Source: an uncultured Rikenellaceae bacterium (GTDB lineage Bacteria > Bacteroidota > Bacteroidia > Bacteroidales > Rikenellaceae). Taken from it: a stretch of 64,000 bases of DNA. Positions 35,617 to 43,964 of the stretch are shown here, piece after piece; position 1 is the stretch's first letter, and the number at the start of each line of letters is the position of its first letter. The position numbers were made by a program, and so were the translations under genes. The DNA lies in NCBI GenBank assembly GCA_946486375.1, contig CAMLTW010000007.1, positions 1 through 64,000 on the forward strand. The letters are read 5' to 3'. Below the pieces are notes generated by a model. It searched no databases, was not told the DNA's origin, and saw nothing but the letters and a program-made list of their open reading frames with translations.

Positions 35617-36699
35617 ATGGAACACGAAATCTACATGCGCCGCTGCCTCGAACTGGCGGCCGGCGGCGAAGGACATGTTTCCCCCAATCCGATGGTGGGA
35701 TGCGTCATCGTGCACGACGGGAAGATCATCGGCGAAGGCTGGCACCGCCGCTGCGGGGAAGCCCATGCCGAAGTGAACGCCATCGGTTCGGTGAAGGAAC
35801 CGGAACTGCTCCGGGACAGCACGCTTTACGTCAGCCTCGAACCCTGCTGTCACTGGGGGAAAACCCCGCCCTGTGCCGATCTGATTCTGCAGTCGGGCAT
35901 TCCGCGCGTGGTCGTGGGCATGGCCGATCCTTTCCCGAAAGTGGCCGGGGGCGGCATCCGGCGGCTGCGGGACGCGGGGGTGGACGTGACGGTCGGCGTA
36001 CTGGAACGGGAATGTCGGGAGTTGAACCGTAAATTTGTAATATATCATACAAAAAAGCGGCCTTATATTCTTTTGAAGTGGGCGCAAACCGTGGACGGCT
36101 ATCTGGACAACAACCGTCCCGCGTCGGTTCCGCCCGCCTGGATGACGGGGCCGGTGAGTCGGGTGTTGGTACATCGGATGCGGGCGGCTTCGGACGCCAT
36201 TCTGACCGGAACGAACACCGTGGAGCGGGACGACCCGTCGCTGACCGTCCGGGACGTTCCGGGAAAGAACCCGTTGCGGATCGTGCTCGATCGCGCCCTG
36301 CGGCTTTCTCCCGACCGGAAGGTGTTCGACGGAACGGCTCCGACATTGATTTATACGTTGCCGGAGAACGTGGAAAAGGCCCGCACGCTTCATCCCGGCT
36401 GCGAGGCGGAAGCGTTGGATTTCGGCCCCGGCATGGAGGAACGGCTGCTGGATTCGCTGTACCGGCGGCAGGTGCAAAGCCTGATGGTGGAGGGAGGCGC
36501 CGCCCTGCTGGAAAGCCTGCTTCGGAAAGGGTTATGGGACGAGGCGAACGTATTCGTTTCCCCGCTGCGGGTGGCCGATCTGCCGGGGGGGACAACGATG
36601 CGGCCCTTGGGAATCCGTGCACCGGAGATTCCCGGCCGTCCCGTTCGCACGCTCGAAATCGACGGGGTGCGTTATCTCCAAACCAGAGCTTTTCGGTAG
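35617..36699 (+). CDS. ribD: bifunctional riboflavin deaminase-reductase
   Basis: This 360-residue enzyme performs the deaminase and reductase steps of riboflavin synthesis. The N-terminal deaminase has the zinc site His-Ala-Glu in GEAHAEVNAI and the Cys pair in SLEPCCHWGKTPPC. The C-terminal reductase (about residues 145-360) has LKWAQTVDGYL and MVEGGAALLES. ATG at 35617 is used. It is the third gene of the run. No FMN riboswitch was seen upstream, as expected for an internal operon gene. Confidence 0.95.
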   Translation: MEHEIYMRRCLELAAGGEGHVSPNPMVGCVIVHDGKIIGEGWHRRCGEAHAEVNAIGSVKEPELLRDSTLYVSLEPCCHWGKTPPCADLILQSGIPRVVVGMADPFPKVAGGGIRRLRDAGVDVTVGVLERECRELNRKFVIYHTKKRPYILLKWAQTVDGYLDNNRPASVPPAWMTGPVSRVLVHRMRAASDAILTGTNTVERDDPSLTVRDVPGKNPLRIVLDRALRLSPDRKVFDGTAPTLIYTLPENVEKARTLHPGCEAEALDFGPGMEERLLDSLYRRQVQSLMVEGGAALLESLLRKGLWDEANVFVSPLRVADLPGGTTMRPLGIRAPEIPGRPVRTLEIDGVRYLQTRAFR

Positions 36700-36825
36700 T
36701 CCCACTGCCGCTTGTGCCTTCCGTCGCCCCGCCGCTTTGCGTCATTGCTCGGTTCGCAATGGTGCAATGACGATACGGTTCTTGAATGGTAGGAATCGAT
36801 CCGTATCGCAACCGTCGCCGGTCAC
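36700..36825. repeat. short modular repeat and hairpin after ribD
   Basis: GCCGCTTTGCGTCATTGC (about 36731-36748) is a piece of the repeat module seen near 21240. CGTCATTGC and GCAATGACG (about 36740-36772) form a 9-bp inverted repeat that may terminate the ribD run. Confidence 0.6.
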
Positions 36826-37269
36826 TTATCCACAAATCCGGACTTTTGTTGAAAACGTTCCGACCCGATTATCAACAGGCCCTATTCGGACAAGCAAGAA
36901 TCTATTTAACAAATGATTATTCGAACCCATCCGCACTTTCCGATCCCGGCTGCAAAAGGAAAAATTCCGGAATGAACCGGTTTTCGACCCGGTTATTCAC
37001 AAAATTCCCCGGAGAATGTTTTTCCTTCGAAAGAACGAGCGCCGAAAATCCCGGCCGTTCCGGAATCGGCGTTAAAACGGGCGGTCGAAAGCGAAACACC
37101 CCATCCGGAAGATCGGAACCGGTAGGAAAGGAACCCCCGTTTCCGCCGGTTCACATCCGACTGTCAATAACCCGGTCTTTCCGATGTCGACCCGGTAAAT
37201 CTTTGTTTGTCAGCTATAAATAAGGGTACCGAATCAGGGGCGCCCCTTTTATCCGCACACTTATCAACA
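36826..37269. other. candidate replication origin: cluster of DnaA-box-like 9-mers
   Basis: Within 444 bases lie TTATCCACA (36826-36834, consensus), TTATCAACA (36869-36877 and 37261-37269) and TTATTCACA (36993-37001). Weaker variants are TTTTCAACA on the minus strand (36847-36855), TTATTCGAA (36917), TTATTGACA on the minus strand (37162-37170) and TTATCCGCA (37249). No credible gene lies between ribD and folC. Gene orientation across the window reverses near here. An AT-rich stretch that could unwind lies further right (38940-39110), beyond folC. dnaA itself is not adjacent, which is usual in Bacteroidetes. Confidence 0.55.
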
Positions 37270-37285
37270 ATGCGGCACGACGACA

Positions 37286-38590
37286 TCAGGAATTTTCCGT
37301 GCCGAGGGCATCGGCCACCACGAATGTGCTGCCGCCGACATAAATCAAATCTTCCGCTGCGGCCAGTCCCCGGGCAGTCGCGAGGGCTTCCCGCACGCCG
37401 CGGACCACTTCGCCCCGCAGTCCGGCCTCCCAAGCCTTTTCCGCCAGCACGTCGGCATCCAGCGCCCGTTCTATCCCGGCCTGTGTGAAAAGGTAGTGAG
37501 CGTCCGGGGGCAGCAAAGGCAATATATGGCTCAAATCCTTGTCGTTCACTACTCCGAAAACCACGTACAACCGCCGGTAACGGCATTCCCGAAGCTGGGC
37601 GGTCACTTCCCGGATGCCGGCTTCGTTGTGCCCCGTGTCGCAAACGATCAGCGGGTCGCGACCGAGCACCTGCCAGCGGCCGGCCAGCCCCGTGACCGCG
37701 GCCGCATGACGCAGCCCCTTTTCGATATCTTCCCGCGCGAAGGTCAGCCCCCCGCGTTCTTTCAGCACTTCCAGAGCCGTCCATACGGTAACGATGTTTT
37801 TCCGCTGGTAATGACCGCCCAAATCGAGTTCCACCCTGAATTCTTCCCGGTCGTCCCGGCGCCGCAGACTCAGGCGCTGACCGTCTCCCGCGGCCACGGA
37901 GCCGGTACACTCGTAAAGACGGTCGGCAAAATACAACGGACTTCCGACTTCTTCCGCCCTGCGAACGAATACGTGAGCCGTTTCGGGAGCCGATTCCCCG
38001 ATCACGACCGGAACGCCGGGTTTGATGATACCCGCCTTTTCCGCGGCGATTTTCTCCAGCGTGTCTCCCAGAAACTGCATGTGGTCATAGCCGATATTGG
38101 TGATGACGCCGACCAGCGGCGTAACGACGTTGGTGGAATCGAGACGGCCGCCCATCCCCACCTCGATCACCGCCACGTCCACCCGGCTGCGGGCGAACCA
38201 GTCGAAAGCCATCATCACGGTCAGTTCGAAAAAGGAAGGGGACACCTCTTCGACCGCTTTCCGGTGCTTTTCCACGAAATCCGTCACTTCCCGCCGCGGG
38301 ATCATTTCCCCGTTCACCCGAATCCGCTCCCGGAAATCGACCAGGTGGGGCGAAGTATACAGCCCCACCCGATACCCGGCCTGTTGAAGCACCGCGGCCA
38401 GCAGATGGGAAACCGATCCCTTGCCGTTGGTACCCGCCACGTGCACGGTTTTGAACTGCCGGTGGGGATGCCCGAAATACGCGTCCAGCCGAAGGGTGTT
38501 TCCCAGATCGGCCTTGTAAGCCGCCGCCCCCACCCGCTGGAATACCGGCAGCGAAGCATAAAGAAAGTGAAGGGTTTCTTCGTAATTCAT
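37286..38590 (-). CDS. folC: bifunctional folylpolyglutamate/dihydrofolate synthase
   Basis: This 434-residue Mur-ligase-fold enzyme adds glutamate to folates and makes dihydrofolate from dihydropteroate. The ATP loop is HVAGTNGKGSVSHLLAAVLQ (about residues 48-67). GLYTSPHLVDFRERI, IEVGMGGRLDSTNVV and the C-terminal VCDTGHNEAGIREV are all present. ATG at 38588-38590 is preferred to a TTG two codons upstream. It sits between two intergenic regions with DnaA-like or AT-rich sequence. It complements folB at 17 kb. Confidence 0.94.
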   Translation of the reverse strand: MNYEETLHFLYASLPVFQRVGAAAYKADLGNTLRLDAYFGHPHRQFKTVHVAGTNGKGSVSHLLAAVLQQAGYRVGLYTSPHLVDFRERIRVNGEMIPRREVTDFVEKHRKAVEEVSPSFFELTVMMAFDWFARSRVDVAVIEVGMGGRLDSTNVVTPLVGVITNIGYDHMQFLGDTLEKIAAEKAGIIKPGVPVVIGESAPETAHVFVRRAEEVGSPLYFADRLYECTGSVAAGDGQRLSLRRRDDREEFRVELDLGGHYQRKNIVTVWTALEVLKERGGLTFAREDIEKGLRHAAAVTGLAGRWQVLGRDPLIVCDTGHNEAGIREVTAQLRECRYRRLYVVFGVVNDKDLSHILPLLPPDAHYLFTQAGIERALDADVLAEKAWEAGLRGEVVRGVREALATARGLAAAEDLIYVGGSTFVVADALGTENS

Positions 38591-39116
38591 AATCAATCGT
38601 TTACGAACATAAAACAGGAACGGTTCCCCGGAGCGGGAAGCCCGGACAAAAGTACGAAACGGATGTCAATAAGCGGACGGAAAACCGGCGAACCGGCGGA
38701 AAAAATGTTATTAACCCGGATGAAAAACCGACGGAAACTGTTGAATACGAAAAACAACTTTTCGGAGGAAAAATTTGCAAATCCGGACGATTCCCTTTAT
38801 ATGTCCCGGTTTCCGGATTTTCCTAATTTTTGTTGCTGAATCTTATCACCGGTCCGTGCACAGTTCCGCACGTCCGGCGGATGATAAAACAGGCAGCGAA
38901 ACGATGTTCACAACACTTGTCCACCGATGTGTACAACGGAAGTAAAAAGAGTGAAAACGAATATTTTAACGGAATAAAACATATGGAAAGATTGTTTTTA
39001 AACGTTTAATTTTGAAATTTGCAATCGCGAACTTTCCGATTTGCCAACACAACCGACACCTATTATTCTTATTCTTATTTATTAATTATTAAATTCAATT
39101 AAAAGATAAAAAGAAC
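38591..39116. other. AT-rich divergent intergenic region between folC and nadA
   Basis: This 526-base gap has no credible gene. It is markedly AT-rich from about 38940 to 39110 (runs such as TATTTATTAATTATTAAAT), unlike the GC-rich surroundings. Loose DnaA-like 9-mers occur at 38664 (TTATTGACA on the minus strand), 38708 (TTATTAACC) and 38917 (TTGTCCACC). It may hold the unwinding element of the candidate origin, or simply the nadA promoter. Confidence 0.5.
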
Positions 39117-40094
39117 ATGGATGTGACCATCAGGGACGGATACGTGGACGCCCCGCTGCCGGAGGGAACCGACCCGGCGACGGAGATCGCCCGTCTGAAA
39201 AAGGAGAAAAACGCCGTCGTTCTGGCGCACTACTATACCCGCCCCGAGGTGCAGGACATCGCCGATTTCGTGGGAGACAGCCTGGCCCTGTCGCAGGAGG
39301 CGGCCCGGACGGATGCGGACATCATCGTTTTCGCCGGGGTGCACTTCATGGGGGAAACGGCCAAAATTCTCTGTCCGGAGAAAAAGGTGCTGGTGCCCGA
39401 CCTGAATGCGGGATGTTCGCTGGCCGACTCGTGCCCGGCGGAGGACTACGCCCGGTTCATCGCTGCGCATCCGGGACACACGGTCGTCAGCTACGTGAAC
39501 ACTTCCGCCGCCGTGAAGGCGCTGACGGATATCGTGTGCACCTCCGGCAACGCGGTGGACATCGTCCGTTCGCTGCCGCCGGACGAAAAGATCCTTTTCG
39601 GCCCCGACCGGAACCTCGGCGAGTACATCCGGAAGGTGACCGGCCGGGAGAACATGGTGATCTGGGACGGCGCCTGCCATGTGCACGAGGAATTTTCGGC
39701 CGAGCGAATCCTGCAGCTGAAGCGGGAGCATCCGAACGCCAAGGTGCTGGCGCATCCCGAATGCCGGAAGGTGGTGCTGCTGACCGCCGATTACGTCGGT
39801 TCCACGGCGGCGCTGCTGAAGTTCGCCCGCGAGGATGCCGCCACGGAATTCATCGTGGCCACCGAATCGGGCATCCTGCATCGGATGACGCAGGAAAATC
39901 CGGAAAAAACGTTCATTCCGGCGCCTCCCGTGGATTCGACCTGCGGGTGCAACGACTGCGCCTTCATGAAACTGGTCACCCTGCGGAAGATCTGCCTGAC
40001 GCTGAAATACGAGCGGCCCGAAATCACGGTGGAGGAGTCGCTGCGGGCCAGGGCCGAGCGTTCCATCCGGCGGATGCTGGAACTTTCCCGCTGA
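39117..40094 (+). CDS. nadA: quinolinate synthase
   Basis: This 325-residue iron-sulfur enzyme condenses iminoaspartate with dihydroxyacetone phosphate in NAD synthesis. The three cluster cysteines are those in LNAGCSLADSCPAED, AHPECRKVV and DSTCGCNDCAFMK. VVLAHYYTRPEVQDIADFVGDSLALS is the usual N-terminal block. nadB and nadC are not in the window. Two small genes follow closely on the same strand. Confidence 0.95.
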   Translation: MDVTIRDGYVDAPLPEGTDPATEIARLKKEKNAVVLAHYYTRPEVQDIADFVGDSLALSQEAARTDADIIVFAGVHFMGETAKILCPEKKVLVPDLNAGCSLADSCPAEDYARFIAAHPGHTVVSYVNTSAAVKALTDIVCTSGNAVDIVRSLPPDEKILFGPDRNLGEYIRKVTGRENMVIWDGACHVHEEFSAERILQLKREHPNAKVLAHPECRKVVLLTADYVGSTAALLKFAREDAATEFIVATESGILHRMTQENPEKTFIPAPPVDSTCGCNDCAFMKLVTLRKICLTLKYERPEITVEESLRARAERSIRRMLELSR

Positions 40095-40099
40095 CGGCC

Positions 40100-40432
40100 A
40101 TGCAGGGACTCAGGACGGGAAGCGGGGAAATCCACGTGCTGGCGGCGCTGCTGATCGTGGGGGCGCTGTTGCGGAGGGAATACGCGCAGGCCGGACAGTG
40201 GGTTTCCGTGGCGGCGGTCGCCTTCTACCTGCTGGGACAGGCGTGGAACAGGCTGCGGGATACGATCCGGTTCCGGCGGATTCCGGTGCGGGAACGGCTG
40301 CGCGTGCTGATATTCTTCGTCCTGCTGTATTTGACGGTGAAAAACGCCGTCACGGGCGCTTTTGCCTATTTTCCGGTTCTGGCCCTTTTGGCCGCCGATT
40401 ATCTGCTGACCGAACCCGAACCCCGTAAATGA
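40100..40432 (+). CDS. small multi-pass membrane protein, unknown function
   Basis: This 110-residue protein is not recognised. It has about four hydrophobic segments (roughly 12-30, 35-50, 72-88, 92-104) and a basic central loop (NRLRDTIRFRRIPVRERLR). It starts 5 bases after nadA and ends 4 bases before the binding-protein gene, so the three are probably one transcript. The longer frame upstream is a nadA shadow; ATG at 40100 is chosen. Confidence 0.6.
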   Translation: MQGLRTGSGEIHVLAALLIVGALLRREYAQAGQWVSVAAVAFYLLGQAWNRLRDTIRFRRIPVRERLRVLIFFVLLYLTVKNAVTGAFAYFPVLALLAADYLLTEPEPRK

Positions 40433-40436
40433 AGGA

Positions 40437-41582
40437 ATGATGAGAGCCACACCGTTGTTTTGGGCGCTGGCGGCCGTCCTGGTCGCCGGATGCGCCCCGC
40501 AAACGCCGAAAACCTTTTCCCCGGATGTCCTGGAAACGCTTTACGAACCCCGGTATGCCGAAGGATTCGGACTTTACCGGTGGGGGAACAGCGCCGTGCT
40601 GCATGTCCGGAAGCCCTGGCAGGAGGCGAAAGGGGACGGACTGTGGTATTTTCTGGCGCGGGAAGGGGAAGAGGCTCCGGAAGGATTTCCGGGGGAGAGG
40701 CTGACGGTTCCGCTGGAACGTATCGTCGCCATGTCTTCTTCCTATGTGGCGTTTCTGGATACGCTGGGGCGGGATACGGCGGTCAAAGGGGTTTCCGGCG
40801 GCCGGTTCCTCACTTCCCCGCGCATCCGGGAGCGGCTGGAGCGCAACGAGGTGCGAGACGTCGGTTATGAAGGGGGGCTCGACTACGAGGCGCTGACCGC
40901 CCTGCGGCCCGATGCGATGCTAGTTTACGGGGTCGAGGGAGAGAACGACGCCGTGACGGACAAGGTGAAGGAACTGGGAGTGAAGGCGATGTATATCGGG
41001 GATTACCTGGAGAACGACCCCCTGGGCCGGGCCGAATGGCTGGTCGTGTTCGGGGAGCTGGTCGGAGAGCGGGAAAAGGCCGAACGGATGTTCGGGGAGA
41101 CGGCCCGCGCCTACGAAGCGGCGAAGGCCCTGGCGGCGAAGGCCGGCACGCGTCCGGAAGTCATGCTCAACGCACCGTGGCGGGACGTGTGGTTCGTGCC
41201 GGGCGATCGGAGCTATATGGTGCGTCTGCTGCGGGATGCGGGAGCCGAATACGTTTGCCGGGGAGAGGATACCGACCGTTCCCGTCCGATCGGGGCGGAG
41301 GCGGCCTATGTCTTCGCTTCCCGGGCCGATTTCTGGCTCAATCCCGGCTCGGCCAATTCGCTGGCCGAGGTGGCCGCCGGAAACCCCAATTTCCGGCAGG
41401 TGCCTGCGTTCCGGACCGGAAGGGTATATAACAACAACGCCCGTCAGACCCCGATGGGCGGAAGCGATTTCTGGGAATCGGGCGTCGCCGCGCCCGATGT
41501 CGTACTGAAAGACCTGATCCGGATTTTTCACCCGGAACTCCTTCCCAACCACGAACCCTATTATTTCAAGAAGCTGGAATGA
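40437..41582 (+). CDS. lipoprotein, class III ABC-type metal-chelate binding protein (FepB/BtuF-like)
   Basis: This 381-residue protein has a lipoprotein signal with the lipobox LVAGC, so Cys19 would be the lipidated residue. PLERIVAMSSSYVAFLDTLG, then YEALTALRPDAMLVYG and the helix linking two lobes, are typical of iron-siderophore or cobalamin binding proteins. The tail MGGSDFWESGVAAPDVVLKDLIRIFHPEL is also typical. No permease or ATPase gene is adjacent; the next gene is plsY on the other strand. Ligand (haem, siderophore or cobalamin) cannot be assigned. Confidence 0.82.
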   Translation: MMRATPLFWALAAVLVAGCAPQTPKTFSPDVLETLYEPRYAEGFGLYRWGNSAVLHVRKPWQEAKGDGLWYFLAREGEEAPEGFPGERLTVPLERIVAMSSSYVAFLDTLGRDTAVKGVSGGRFLTSPRIRERLERNEVRDVGYEGGLDYEALTALRPDAMLVYGVEGENDAVTDKVKELGVKAMYIGDYLENDPLGRAEWLVVFGELVGEREKAERMFGETARAYEAAKALAAKAGTRPEVMLNAPWRDVWFVPGDRSYMVRLLRDAGAEYVCRGEDTDRSRPIGAEAAYVFASRADFWLNPGSANSLAEVAAGNPNFRQVPAFRTGRVYNNNARQTPMGGSDFWESGVAAPDVVLKDLIRIFHPELLPNHEPYYFKKLE

Positions 41583-41638
41583 ACCGTCCGGCGGGTGCCG
41601 GAACAGGATGTTTTTTTCCGCCGATCGGGCGAAGGTTC

Positions 41639-42277
41639 TTACCTTTGCCGTCCGTTGCGCGGTTTGAACAGGTAGGTTTTGGATTCGGTGCCGCCGAGCA
41701 GCCGCCGGATGTTTTTCCGGTGGGTGATGAGCAGCAACAGGGCCACGACGCAGCCGAAAACGATAAGCGATACGGAATGTTCCTTGAACACGAAGACCGT
41801 ATAAATCGGGAACATGACGCCGGCGATCATGGAGCCGAGCGAAACGTAGTGAGTGAATATCAGCACGATCAGGAAGGTCACCACGCACAGCAGCACCGCC
41901 GGCGGATAGACGCCGAGCACGGCCCCGGCCAGCGTCGCCACCCCTTTGCCGCCCCGGAAACCAGCGAAAATCGGAAAAATGTGGCCCAGCACCGCCGCAG
42001 CCACCAGCGCGATTTTGAAGGTGAACATGGCGTCGCTTCCTTGCATGTAAGTCGAAAAATGGCCCAGCGAAACGGCCACGAACCCTTTGGCCACGTCCAG
42101 CACGAACACCGCCAGCGCCGCGCGGCGCCCCAACACCCGCAGGGTGTTGGTCGTACCGGCGTTCCTGCTTCCGTGTTCCCGCACATCGATTCCGTAATAC
42201 CGTTTTCCGATCCACACCGCACTCGGGATCGACCCCAGCAGGTAAGCCGCGATAACCAGCAATAGGTTCAGTATCAT
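41639..42277 (-). CDS. plsY: acyl-phosphate glycerol-3-phosphate acyltransferase
   Basis: This 212-residue inner-membrane enzyme acylates glycerol-3-phosphate at position 1 in phospholipid synthesis. Motif 1 is GSRNAGTTNTLRVLG (about residues 36-50), followed by AGFRGGKGVATLAG and a final SLIVFGC helix. It is convergent with the binding-protein gene and divergent from the YitT-like gene. Confidence 0.93.
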   Translation of the reverse strand: MILNLLLVIAAYLLGSIPSAVWIGKRYYGIDVREHGSRNAGTTNTLRVLGRRAALAVFVLDVAKGFVAVSLGHFSTYMQGSDAMFTFKIALVAAAVLGHIFPIFAGFRGGKGVATLAGAVLGVYPPAVLLCVVTFLIVLIFTHYVSLGSMIAGVMFPIYTVFVFKEHSVSLIVFGCVVALLLLITHRKNIRRLLGGTESKTYLFKPRNGRQR

Positions 42278-42372
42278 GTTTTTTCTCCGCTTGAATGGTA
42301 AACCGTTTGCAAAGTTATACTTTTATCGGCGAAATTCGCCGGAAACGATTTCGGAAATTGGTCCGTTTGCGC

Positions 42373-42380
42373 TATCTTTG
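42373..42380 (+). promoter_or_regulatory. -7 promoter element of the YitT-family gene
   Basis: TATCTTTG is an exact TAnnTTTG match, 22 bases before the ATG. Confidence 0.5.
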
Positions 42381-42401
42381 CATAAATTTTAACAGAACCG
42401 A

Positions 42402-43331
42402 ATGACGATGTATAAATTTGGATTCACCGAAAAACTCTTTTCCTTCCAATGGTTCCGGGTCTGGATTTACATCGTGCTGGGAAGTTTCATCATGGCGGCC
42501 GGTTTCGTTCTGTTCATCACCCCTTACCGGATCGTACCGGGGGGCGTGTACGGGATCGGGATCATCCTGCACAACGTCTTTCCGAACATTCCGGTGGGAA
42601 CGTTCGGACTGATGATGGACATCCCGCTGCTGCTGATCGGGCTGAAGGTGTTCGGAAACAAGTTCGGCGTCAAAACCGTCGTGGCGGCCATCCTGACGCC
42701 CCTGTTCATGAACGGCCTGACGCGCCTGATCGGGGAAGACCCCGCCACCATGCTCCACGGGAACATCAACCTGAGCAACGACGTTCTGCTTTCCTGCATT
42801 TTCGGCGGCATCCTGATCGGAGCGGGTCTGGGGCTGATCCTGAAAACCCATGCCACTTCCGGGGGGACGGACATCGTTTCGATGATCCTGCACAAGTACA
42901 CCCGCCTGCCTTTCGCCCGCTGCATGCTGATCGTGGATTCCACCGTGGTGGTGGCCGGTTTGCTGGTGCTCGGAGACTGGCGCATTCCCCTCTATTCGCT
43001 CATCACCATTTACGTAACCACCAAGGTGCTGGATTACGTGATCGAGGGAGGAGGTTCGAACAAACTGCTGTTCATCCTTTCCAACCAGAACCACCTGATT
43101 CGGGAACTGATCCTGGAAAAGCTGGACCGGGGAGGGACTTTCATCAAGTCGGCGGGCATGTACACCCTGAGCGAAAAGGAAATGATTTTCGTGGTGGTGA
43201 ACCGCAACGAACTTTCCATCGTGCAGGACTATATCAAGACCATCGACCCGTATGCGTTCATGGTGGTGGTGAACGCCCACGAGACTTACGGGGAAGGGTT
43301 CAAGTCTTTTCCCAAAAGCGCAGGGAAGTGA
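42402..43331 (+). CDS. YitT-family (DUF161/DUF2179) membrane protein
   Basis: This 309-residue protein has five to six N-terminal membrane helices with GAGLGLILKTHATSGGTDIVSMILHK. A soluble C-terminal DUF2179 domain (about residues 225-305) follows: NKLLFILSNQNHLIRELILEKLDRGGTFIKSAGMYT. Function of the family is not established. It is a single-gene unit with its own -7 element, followed by a repeat-filled gap. Confidence 0.88.
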   Translation: MTMYKFGFTEKLFSFQWFRVWIYIVLGSFIMAAGFVLFITPYRIVPGGVYGIGIILHNVFPNIPVGTFGLMMDIPLLLIGLKVFGNKFGVKTVVAAILTPLFMNGLTRLIGEDPATMLHGNINLSNDVLLSCIFGGILIGAGLGLILKTHATSGGTDIVSMILHKYTRLPFARCMLIVDSTVVVAGLLVLGDWRIPLYSLITIYVTTKVLDYVIEGGGSNKLLFILSNQNHLIRELILEKLDRGGTFIKSAGMYTLSEKEMIFVVVNRNELSIVQDYIKTIDPYAFMVVVNAHETYGEGFKSFPKSAGK

Positions 43332-43964
43332 TGTTTCGCGGGGAGGCGCGGGAACCGGGATGGTGTCTTTCGGTTTCGCTCGGAATGACTGCGGGCTCCG
43401 GTTTTCAAAATAGCAAGAAAATTCCCGGTTATATTGCGTCATCCGGCGGAGGGCCGCCAGGCCCGACGTGAGGATCTCTGCCCAGGTCGGTGAGGCTCGC
43501 AGGCTCCCGCCTGCACGGTTCAGCATGATGCGTGTTTATAGTAGTTGTGGCAAGGCTGGGAGGGCTTTATATTGAGATTCCCACGCTTCGCCTGCGGCTG
43601 TGCTCGGAATGACGCGAAGGGCTACAGTTGAGGATGGTTGCGGGACGATCGGAAGGACGCATAGGCAAACTGTTTCCCGAACAGCAAAAATACCCGCTTG
43701 CAACACATTATTCCGAACGGAACGGGAAGGCGCAGCGCGGGAACCGACGGGCGCAGTGACGTTTGATCTTTCTGCATCCCGGATTAAACCGATTCGTCTT
43801 TCGCTGCTTTCGTCCGGAAGAATCCGGACAGGCGACGCCTTCCGGCGGAAGTTCGGTTACTTCGGGTTCGGGAATACCTACCGGCGCCCGCATCTCGCTG
43901 CCGACCTTGGCACAGGATTTGGGTGATCCTTCCAAATTCAATCTGCTTTGTAGGAGGATTCGCT
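43332..43964. repeat. intergenic repeat block before the OmpP1/FadL-like gene
   Basis: This 633-base gap has no credible gene. Modules run from about 43366 to 43640. They include TTTCGCTCGGAATGAC, a GGGCCGCCAGGCCCGACG and TGAGGATCTCTG unit, and a CTCGCAGGCTCCCGCCTG unit. A longer stretch (about 43485-43620) ends GATTCCCACGCTTCGCC and GGAATGACG; the same string recurs at about 47498-47622. Bases 43650-43950 show no repeat and no gene; AGGAGG at about 43952 is the ribosome site of the next gene. Confidence 0.8.

Noticed and set aside
36786-37223. A 145-codon frame in the ribD-folC gap
   Set aside because: Composition is random, it has no conserved motif, and it spans the DnaA-box cluster.
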